64,000 nt of DNA from Tamarix chinensis (Eukaryota > Streptophyta > Magnoliopsida > Caryophyllales > Tamaricaceae): assembly GCA_030549775.1 (NCBI GenBank), contig CM060180.1, positions 89,567,172 through 89,631,171 of the forward strand, given 5' to 3'. A program made the translations under genes and the position numbers. Shown piece by piece: positions 56,470-64,000 of this stretch (the first letter of the stretch is position 1; each line of letters starts with the position of its first letter). The notes beneath the pieces were generated by a model. The model had not been told where the DNA came from. It did no database searches and saw only the letters and a list, made by a program, of their open reading frames with translations.

Positions 56470-57640
56470 TTCTCCCCAAGTTGAGAAGAATTTTCCCTCA
56501 AATTTTCATCAGAATAATAAGAAGACAAATCACCAACATTAAAATTTCTTGAAATTCCACCATAAGAATTTGGAAGTTTAAGTTCATAAGAATTATCTCC
56601 AAACTTTCTTATTATTTTAAATGGACCATCGGCTCTTGGAATTAGTTTTTTTTAATGTAAATTAGGAAATTTTTCTTTACACAAATGTAACTAAACTAAG
56701 TCACCAGGGGAAAACACATAAGAGTATCTATGCTTATTTGCTTGAGCTTTATACTTGGTATTTGATTTTTCAATATTATTTTTGATTATCTCTTGAAGCT
56801 GTTGAATAAATTATATTCTCTCTTTAGCTTCATAGTTTTTCAATTCACCTTTTCAACAGAATCATGTTAATAGGCATGTTAGGATTCACACCATACACCA
56901 ACTCAAACAGATTAGTTTGAGTAGTACTAGAAGGATTATGATTATAGGCAAACTCTGCATGAGCTAATTTAACATCAAAATCTTTTGTAATTTTATTAAC
57001 TAAACCTCTTGATAATGTACCAAGAGTTCTATTAGTTACCTCAGTTTGACCATCAGTTTGGGGATGATGTGAAGTGCTAAATAGCAATTTAGTACCAAGC
57101 ATATAACATAGAGTTTTCCAAAAATAACTCATAAACTTGACATCCCGATCAGAAACTTTACTTTTAGGTATTCCATGAAGTTTAACAATCTCTCTAAAAT
57201 ACAAGTCAGCAACATGCGTGACATCATCAGTTTTATTACATGGAATAAAATGAGCCATTTTAGAAAAATGATATTCTACCACAAGAATAGAATATTTATC
57301 ACGTTGCGTTCTTGGTAACCCTAGGATAATGTCCATACTAACTCCTTCCCATGGTTTATCAAGAATGGGTAAAGGTGTGTATAAGACTTTATGAAAGTAA
57401 ATTTTACTTTTTTGACATGTAGAACATCCACTTATCATGGATTATACATGTTTAACCATTCTTGGCCAATAGAAATTTTCTTGTAATAATTCCATAGTTT
57501 TATGTATACCAAAATGTCCCGTAATGCTACCTTCATGTATTTCCTTGATAAGTAAGTCTCTAATACTAGATCTAGGAATACAAAGTTTATTTAGTCTAAA
57601 CCAAAATCCATCTTGTATGACATAATTTCCATGGTATCCA
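56268..57640 (-). pseudogene. Element E integrase remnant with tail running into the LTR
   Basis: The zinc finger is KEIHEGSITGHFGIHKTMEL (about 57560) with CSTCQ at about 57425. The open piece 56845-57438 carries the catalytic triad in context: VSMDIILGLP (Asp), VSDRDVKF (Asp) and HPQTDGQTEVTNRTLG (Glu). The C-terminal region reads RADGPFKIIRKFGDNSYEL and FNVGDLSSYYSDENLREN, then QLGEND across the PPT/LTR junction (56470), and stays open to a stop at 56268, about 67 codons inside the LTR. A stop at the end of the core and one before IPRADGPF inactivate it. Confidence 0.9.
56470..56480 (-). promoter_or_regulatory. Element E polypurine tract, within the coding frame
   Basis: Minus strand CTTGGGGAGAA directly before the LTR start TGATGC. 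It encodes LGE of the reading frame QLGEND, so the primer site and the protein sequence overlap. Confidence 0.8.
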
Positions 57641-59160
57641 ATTTATTTACATGCACTGAACATGTTCTTAAAATCTTCATCATTAGAATATAATTCTTTA
57701 ATCATTTCAAAACCGAAGATTTTTGCATCCATCATAACAAGTAATGTAGACCTACAAGAAAGAGCATCAGTGACTACATTTTCTTTAACATCTAAATGTT
57801 TGATAGAAAACACAAAGGATTGTAAGACATTTACCCATTTTGCATGTCTCGGATTTACTTTCTTTTTACTATGTAAGTATTTTAAAATTTTATGATCCGA
57901 ATATAACACAAATGGTTTTGGTCTTAGATAATGAATCCATATCTCTAGACTCCGTATGATGGTAAAGAATTCCTTTTCATAAGTCTAATAGTTAAGTTTG
58001 GCTCCATTCAACTTTTCAAAGAAAAATGCTAAAGGTTTCTTTTCTTGGGAAAGTACTCCTCCTATTCCAACTCCACTAGCATCACAAGTCACTTCAAAAA
58101 GAAGGTTAAAGTTGGGTAAGGATAGAATAGGGGCATGCCAAAGTTTATCTTTTAAGGTTTCAAATGCTTGAGTAGCTTCTTCTCCCCAATAAAATTCACC
58201 CTTTTTCATGAGTTGAGTAATAGGTGTAGCTATAGTAGAAAAATCCTTAATAAATCTTATATAAAAACTAACTAATCCATGAAAACTTCTCACATCATGA
58301 ACATTCTTAGGGATAGGCCATTCTTTTATAGCCCTAATCTTATTAGGATCTACTTTAATACCTTCTCCACTAATAATATAGCCTAGGAAAACTACACTTG
58401 GAAGCATAAAATCACATTTATCAAGTTTTGCATATAATTTAGCTTTCCTTAGCTCACCAAATAATTTCTTCAAATGTACTAGATGATCATAACTATTTTT
58501 GCTATACACACGAATATCATCCAGATATACAACAATGAAATCAATAAGGAAAGGTCAGAGAACTTCATTTATAAGTCTCATAAATGATCTAGGTGCATTA
58601 CATAACCCAAAAGGCATAACCATCCACTCATAGAGACCATATTTTGTTTTAAAAGTAGTTTTTCATTCATCTCCATCTCTAATACTTAATTGATGATATC
58701 CACTTCTCAAATCAATTTTGGAAAATAATTGTGATCCACAAAGTTCATCAAGCATATCATCTCATCTGGGCATAGGAAATCTATATTTGATAGTAATATC
58801 ATTCATAGCCCTAGAATCTATACACATACGCCAAGCACCATCCTTTTTAGGCACTAGTAAAGTAGGAACACTACAAGGACTCATATTTTCTCTTACAAAT
58901 CCTTTATTCATAAGTTATTGTATTTTTTTTTGTAATTCCTTAGCTTCTTCTGGGTTACATCTATAAGCCGGTTTATTAGGAATAGGCATACCAGGAACAA
59001 GATCAATAGCATGTTATATACCTCTTTTAGGTGGTAATCCAGGAGGTAAGTCATCAGGAAATACATCATTATACTCATCAAGCAACTTAAATAGATTAGG
59101 AATTTCAAGTTGTTGTTTTTTAGGTTTAGAATATTTAGAAAATAAAGCATAACAAATTCC
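57641..59160 (-). pseudogene. Element E reverse transcriptase and RNase H remnant
   Basis: RT motifs in order on the minus strand: [50 protein letters not shown] and [12 protein letters not shown] with YLDD at about 58523. The open piece 57985-58509 continues [20 protein letters not shown] and [20 protein letters not shown]. RNase H has [30 protein letters not shown] and NVVTDALSCR, in the open piece 57643-57909. Stops occur in the finger region, before YLDD (VL*PF) and after NGAKLNY. The catalytic residues themselves are retained. Confidence 0.92.
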
Positions 59161-59168
59161 TTCTTCTT

Positions 59169-59636
59169 TTATACATTTTTCCATAGCCTTTTCATGTAAA
59201 AATAATCTTTTTTTTTATCATCACTCAAGGGCATATGATCATATAAAGAAGGTGTGAACCTATATAATTGTTTTTCCTTTTTCACCACATATTCATTAGT
59301 TACCCCATCATGATTTGCTTTTCTATCAAATTTCCATGGTCTAACCAAAAGTAATCCATAAGCATCTATAGGTAAAACATCACATAGAACTTCATCATGA
59401 TAGTCTCTAATATAAAATGTGATTAAAGCTCTTTTATTTACTTTAGCTCCTTTATCCTTATTTAACCATTGTAAAGAATAGGGTTTCAGATTATTAGTAG
59501 TTTCCAAACTAATTTTCTTAACCATTGCCTCATTAGAAACATTAGTACATGAACCACTATCAATTATGATTCTACAAACCATGTCACTTATTTTACACTT
59601 AGTTTTAAAAATTCTCTCTTTAAGTAGGTGTAACAC
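59169..59636 (-). pseudogene. Element E aspartic protease region
   Basis: An open frame of about 155 codons contains MVCRIIIDSGSCTNVSNEAM, the retropepsin active-site loop IDSG-(S/A), and LSLETTNNLKPYSLQWL-like sequence with WLNKDKG and VLPIDAYGLLLVRPWKFDRK (the flap-to-C-terminal part, LG(R)PW in intact copies). It is open throughout, but gag upstream is in a different frame, so it would not be expressed as one polyprotein. Confidence 0.85.
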
Positions 59637-59658
59637 TAGGTTACATTTGTAGAACTAT

Positions 59659-60853
59659 TTAAATTACAAGACATGGGTCTCCTTCTTCTTCTTCCATAGT
59701 TAATATTTCATTAGGAGATTCAACTTCTAATTCATCATCATCACTACATGGTTCCATGTTTTCTATTTCATGTAAGGTTAAGGCTCTTTGGTTAGGAAAA
59801 TATCTAGCAAAATGTCCATATCCTTTAAATTTGAAACATTGTTTATTTGCCATTTCAACCGCCTTATTTTTACCTCTATCATCTTTGTTATTATTTTTAT
59901 CATATAAAAATGTTGATTTAGGTGTAAAGGTGTTATAATAGGTTTTAGTTGAAGTAGAAGCATTAGACTTAACATAGGCTTTAGTTGATTTAGTTTGTCT
60001 TTCAATTTTCATAGCCAATTTTATGAAGTCATCAAGAGAGCCATAAGAGTAAATATAAACTTTGTCTCTTATTAAATTATTCAAGACACCTAAGTATCTA
60101 GCACATTTTTGCTCGTTTCTCTGATGAACATCACAAACAAGGGCTAGTCTTTCAAATTCTCTAGTGTATTCTTCTACACTAAATAAGCCTTGCCTTAGAG
60201 TAGTCATTTTAACATACATATATTTTTCATACTCTCTAGGCACAAATTTTTATTCTTAATTGCTTTTTAAGTTTTTCCCAAGATTTTATTTTAGACTTTT
60301 CTTGTCTTTCTCTTGTTCTTTTTAAGTTATCATACCAAATTCGAGCAAACGTTTTGAACTTTAGAGTAGCTAATTTGCACTATTGATCATCATCATATTC
60401 TCTAAACTCAAAAATAGCCTCAATATCATACAACCATTCAAAAAATGAATCCACATTCAAATCACCATAAAATTCAAGAAGGTTAAGTTTAATACCTTGA
60501 TCTTTATGGTGTGTATTTCTTACATGGAATGTAGATGCTCTTCTTTGGTTGCTTGAGCCAAAAGAATTTGTTTATTCTTCTCCATATTCATAATGAGACA
60601 AATTGAAATGTACAATTCGACTGTTGGCATGGTACATAGGCTCCATTCTCCCTTCCACACAATCATGTGTGATTTCCATTCGAACTTGCCATGGTTTACA
60701 CTTCTCTTGGTCGGCCAACTTAGCTTCCACACTTTGGAGTTGATGTTGCAGTGTGTTTTGAGTTTGTAATTGGGCATCCATGTGTGTGGTGAGGATTTTG
60801 ATGGACTCTACCAGGGCACACACCTCTTCACTATCCATGGTGAAGGTTGACAC
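59659..60853 (-). pseudogene. Element E gag remnant
   Basis: The N-terminal piece (60572-60853) has coiled-coil-like MDAQLQTQNTLQHQLQSVEA. The core reads KSKIKSWEKLKKQLRIK, frameshifts at an A-run near 60250, then continues FVPREYEKYMYVKMTTLRQG and VEEYTREFERLALVC. The zinc knuckle reads CFKFKGYGHFARYFPNQR, so two of the cysteines of CX2CX4HX4C are now Phe and Tyr and zinc binding is lost. An acidic tail (CSDDDELEVE) ends it. Confidence 0.88.
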
Positions 60854-61672
60854 ACAACCCTACTTGTTGCACACAATAGGTTCTACAAAGTGTACGTGCT
60901 GGATTTGCTTTTCCTACAACCAAACAAAGCACAAACCAATCGCTAATTCTTAAAAAAAATTTAAACACTACGTGAAGTATTTTTTTAGGCACAAAGGAGA
61001 TATTTTAGCCCCAAGAATAGCCACTGCACGCAAGTACACAAAAAAAATGAGAGGTTAATGTGAAATTCATTCACATAAAATCATAGAATAATATTCTGTC
61101 TTCAACAAATGCTTGTCTTCCAGTGGGAGATTCGTGTTGATGTCTTCATAGAAGATGTAAAAGAGATCCAGAGGTAGATGATGGAGTGATTTCTTGAGAG
61201 AAAATGATCAGATACGAGTTGAATAAAGGGCCTGCAAGTTCCAGCCTGTTTGGGCGAGTGAGAAGTAGTCCAGGGGTTTTGACACTCTTTGTTGCTTCCC
61301 TTCTTTTCTGCACGAAGGGAAATTGAAAAGGATTTCTACACACTTGATCATGCACCAATGGAGAGTAGAATTTAGTAGGAATGAAGTGCTGGAGAGGCAC
61401 AAAAGCTCGTGGAAAACAGACGACTCAAATTGGTGCACTGCTGGAAGGGAAGTGCTGGTCGATATTTTATGTGAGAATGTTGGGGAAAATGCAATAAGAT
61501 TGTTGCAAGATTGCAAGAAATTTGAGTAATAAATTAAAGAAAAAATCAAAGAAGTTCATCAATAATCAAGAATTCAAGGAAATGGTGGAGTAGCCGTGGA
61601 GTTCTTGGTGCAAGAACACACACACAATTTCTTCAGATCTGCAGGTGGTTTCCTGCATTAGCTTCGAACAAT
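60854..61672 (-). other. Element E 5' untranslated leader
   Basis: Non-coding sequence between PBS and gag on the minus strand. Open frames of 60-110 codons occur on both strands but carry no domain. Leaders of this length are usual for plant Ty3-gypsy elements. Confidence 0.6.
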
Positions 61673-61688
61673 CGAAGCTTTGATACAA
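61673..61688 (-). promoter_or_regulatory. Element E primer binding site
   Basis: Minus strand TTGTATCAAAGCTTCG, a few bases inside the LTR end, similar to the initiator tRNA-Met PBS TGGTATCAGAGC. Element A has nearly the same variant. Confidence 0.75.
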
Positions 61689-61692
61689 AAAA

Positions 61693-62556
61693 TGATGTGG
61701 TTTTTATCAGAGTAATGGAAGGTTGGATCGAAGATTTTATGAGAAGCATGAAACCATGAATTAATGCAAAAGAAACGAAGTAATTTGCTGGAGTATAGGT
61801 GAAGAAATTGAGTAATCAAGTTGAAGATACTCGACAGATTTGGATAGCCTTCAAATGTGTCGAGTTTGAAGATAGATTGAGGAAGGTTGCATCCCAGATT
61901 TTCCTTGCTCAATGTCAACCAAAAGGGGAGGATATACTTTATCTAACTTTGCTCAGAGTTTGATAAAAAATTCTTATTCATTCTCTTCATACAAAGCTAC
62001 GCACAAGAGGTATATATAGGGGAAGGAAGTAGTCGCTGGTTAGCTAGCCTAAACCAACCAATTATTCCCTCTTAATCCAACCCATTAATCATGGTTGAAT
62101 TAAGCCCATATTAACAAAATCTGAAGCATAATATCATTGGTTAAATGATACTAAGTATTAATATTACAAAGCTATATAATTAACTAAGATACATACATGA
62201 AATTATAGCAATACCTTAACTTACATAAAATACACTTAGGGTTAGGGTTTACAATAAGTTGATATAACTAATGAATATCATCATTATATCTTCTTGTTGT
62301 AATGTATCATCCTATGTATGCCATAATCTTGCTTGTTTTGAATACTTGTTCACATTAAAGTGTATTAGCATCTTCTTCTTGCAAATATGTAACATATCTA
62401 CAAGAAAAACTTGAATATTTTTCAATATCGAGCGTATAAGAGTTATCAAGAATATTTAACATGATAGTCTCCAATATTAAGAAAGATAAATATCCCTTAC
62501 CTTGAGAATTAATATGAACATGACAATCATTAGGTTCATTTGATGCTCCTACATCA
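61693..62556 (-). repeat. Element E 5' LTR
   Basis: Direct repeat of 55593-56469. It keeps the same open frame from the LTR start (NEPNDCHVHIN, ending EEDANTL) down to a stop near 62355, even though in this copy no pol lies in front of it. Confidence 0.92.
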
Positions 62557-64000
62557 TCTATTATTTGCACTACCGCTTTCTTGAGCTTTGTGTTGTAGGA
62601 TTTCCCATAAAAACACCAATTCTGGGAAAGAATTGCTTATTTTTGGAGCAAAGGACCTAGTAAAAAAAATCTTGGGAGGCTAGTGTATTAACCCAACATG
62701 TTTATGGAAGTGTATTGAAGCTATGAGAGCTAAAATATGTGTTAAGATATCCCTAAGAAGATTGAAAAGAGGGCTTCATGGTCGGCTGCACACCTAGCTT
62801 CACAGTCGTGCATCACTCCCTTGTTATTATGAAAAAAAAAACAGAATTGCACGACCATGCAGTGCATGGTTGTACGGCTGTGTAAAATTCTGAGCTGAAA
62901 AGTCAAGGCTAAAAATATTGCATGGCTAGGCCGTGCTAGGCTTGCACGATCATACAAGGTCAGAAATTCCAAAATATCGAGAGTTGAGAAACTACAAAGG
63001 CTGCATGGTCATGCAGCAACGGTCTTCCCCGCAATTTACGTCATGACATGGCCCGCATGATGGGAATTTTCATGGCAATCCTTGGAGAATTCTTAAGGAG
63101 AGAGAGAGAGAGAGAGAGGAGGTTTTAGGGTACCTTTAGACCCCTCATTACTGAGCTTAACTTCATGTAATTGTTTGTTCCTTTATTTTTTTTGGAGATT
63201 CAATTGTTTAATTCGTGTACGATCAACTTGGAATCAACATTGTTCTCTTCTAGATTACGATTATTTCAATCAAATTCTTCTTCTTTGTATCTTTTCCTTG
63301 TTATTATGATTATCATGCTATTTATTTTGTTAATTTCATTTGAAAATATGAGTGAGTAGTCACCTTTCTAGGATTGAACTAGGTACCATTTTAGTGATCA
63401 TTATGGTGAATTAAAGTATTATGTTGTATTATTGATTCGTTTGTATTGTTATATATGCTAGATTTAACTGTTGTAAAGTTGATTTGATAAAATCCAACCT
63501 CCTTAGATGTAATCTACCACTAAAAGGCTGAGATTATTATCGAAAACTAGCATATGTACGAGAATTTAAGCAATCATGACAGTAGATGTTTAATTCTTAT
63601 GGACTCTAGAATTGGTGATGCTTAATGGATTTAGTTTAATTTATGAGTCTTGAAAGTAGTCAGCAAACTAGATTAAATACATTCTTAGATCTTGAAAGAG
63701 GTTAATGAATATAATATGACCAATTGTCCACGGTTAGCGAATTAATCTATGGTATAAACATTGTTTCATTATTGATTGTTAATTCAGAGACCGAAGTTCA
63801 ATCCTAGGTTTCACTATTATTGTTTAGTATTTGCAAGTTAGAAAGCTTTTCGTAATTATTATTTTTATTCAAACGCATACCCCTATTTTATATAGATTTA
63901 GATAGTTAAAATAGATAAGAGTTGTACTCAATTATGAAGTCCCTAGGGATACGACCTTGAAATGATATAACGAATCCATGTGCTTGCAAAAGTAGCACAA

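Larger units (their letters stand above)
55593..62556 (-). mobile_element. Element E: CRM-like Ty3-gypsy retrotransposon nested in the Athila 3' LTR
   Basis: Ends TGATGTGG...CCTACATCA with a perfect TSD, TCTAT (55588-55592 and 62557-62561). LTRs are 55593-56469 and 61693-62556. On the minus strand the order is 5' LTR, initiator-Met-type PBS, gag, protease, RT, RNase H, integrase, PPT, 3' LTR: a complete 6.96-kb architecture. Integrase phrases such as LGLPRTQRDKYSILVVEYHF and KMAHFIPCNKTDDV are of the CRM/related chromovirus type. The pol frame continues through the PPT into the LTR. Stops and frameshifts occur in gag and pol, so this copy is inactive, but it is the best preserved element in the window. 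Confidence 0.93.
44582..63999 (+). mobile_element. Element D: Athila-type Ty3-gypsy retrotransposon, interrupted by E
   Basis: The 5' LTR (44582-46060) and 3' LTR (55495-63999, split by element E) are direct repeats, with a tRNA-Asp PBS after the first and a PPT before the second. The internal region (46061-55494, 9.4 kb) carries gag, protease, RT, RNase H, integrase and a 3' ORF in the Athila order. Every coding part has stops or frameshifts. The protease reads DLGSS and the gag contains MVQQNQFSDSPT and CPHHGLEEWLL, which are Athila-lineage hallmarks. The right LTR terminus falls on the last bases of the window, so the TSD cannot be checked. Confidence 0.92.
55495..63999 (+). repeat. Element D 3' LTR, interrupted by element E
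   Basis: The first 98 bp (TGATAATGTGAAATTTTCCC...) match the 5' LTR start. After element E the repeat resumes at 62562 with TTATTTGCACTACCGCTTTC and matches 44676-46060 to the window end (GTAGCACAA). Net length is about 1.54 kb against 1.48 kb for the 5' LTR. A GA-repeat (63100-63120) is longer than in the 5' copy. Confidence 0.9.

Noticed and set aside
1..64000. tRNA, rRNA, CRISPR arrays, bacterial operons or a telomeric array
   Set aside because: None was seen; the tRNA-like matches are retrotransposon primer binding sites and the AACCCTAA motifs are single telo-boxes, not arrays.

Overview
This window is nuclear DNA of a flowering plant, probably a dicot with a large repeat-rich genome. 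It is AT-rich, carries a spliced plant-type tRNase Z gene, and is otherwise dominated by plant transposable elements: Athila-like and chromovirus/CRM-like Ty3-gypsy retrotransposons, L1-type LINEs with a DUF4283 ORF1, and a CACTA DNA transposon. About three quarters of the window is assignable to transposons. No intact transposon protein was seen. No tRNA, rRNA or CRISPR array was recognised.

Left edge (1-7844): the first three coding exons of a short-form tRNase Z (TRZ1-like) lie on the minus strand. The splice sites and phases agree, and the remaining exons must lie left of the window or be lost. Upstream is a 1.5-kb spacer with a diverged tandem duplication, then a plausible plus-strand promoter (TATA box plus telo-box) with a short first exon and a T-rich intron-like stretch. 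A possible minus-strand leader lies at 6.8-7.3 kb.

First nest (7845-27640): an old minus-strand Ty3-gypsy remnant (A; 1.3-kb LTRs, PBS, PPT, gag fragment) was interrupted by a second minus-strand chromovirus-like element (B; TSD AATCT). B was then hit twice: a 4.27-kb solo LTR (C; TSD CAAAG) sits in its internal region, and a 2.73-kb non-autonomous CACTA element (TSD AAA) sits in its right LTR.

Middle (27641-44581): two decayed L1-like LINEs on the plus strand (28.8-33.3 kb and 39.04-43.97 kb; the second has a diverged 17-bp TSD) lie among poorly classified LTR-like DNA with tandem repeats and a (CTT)n tract.

Second nest (44582-64000): a plus-strand Athila-like element (D; tRNA-Asp PBS, gag, PR, RT, RNase H, IN, 3' ORF) fills the right end, and its 3' LTR ends at the window edge. 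A minus-strand CRM-like element (E; TSD TCTAT) is inserted in that 3' LTR. E's pol frame runs through its polypurine tract into its LTR.

I did not find a new genetic system. The most informative observations are the fully TSD-resolved nest, the PPT/LTR-crossing reading frames in E and A, the inverted-pair subterminal array of the CACTA element, and an LTR tandem-array architecture shared by families B, C and possibly a third.
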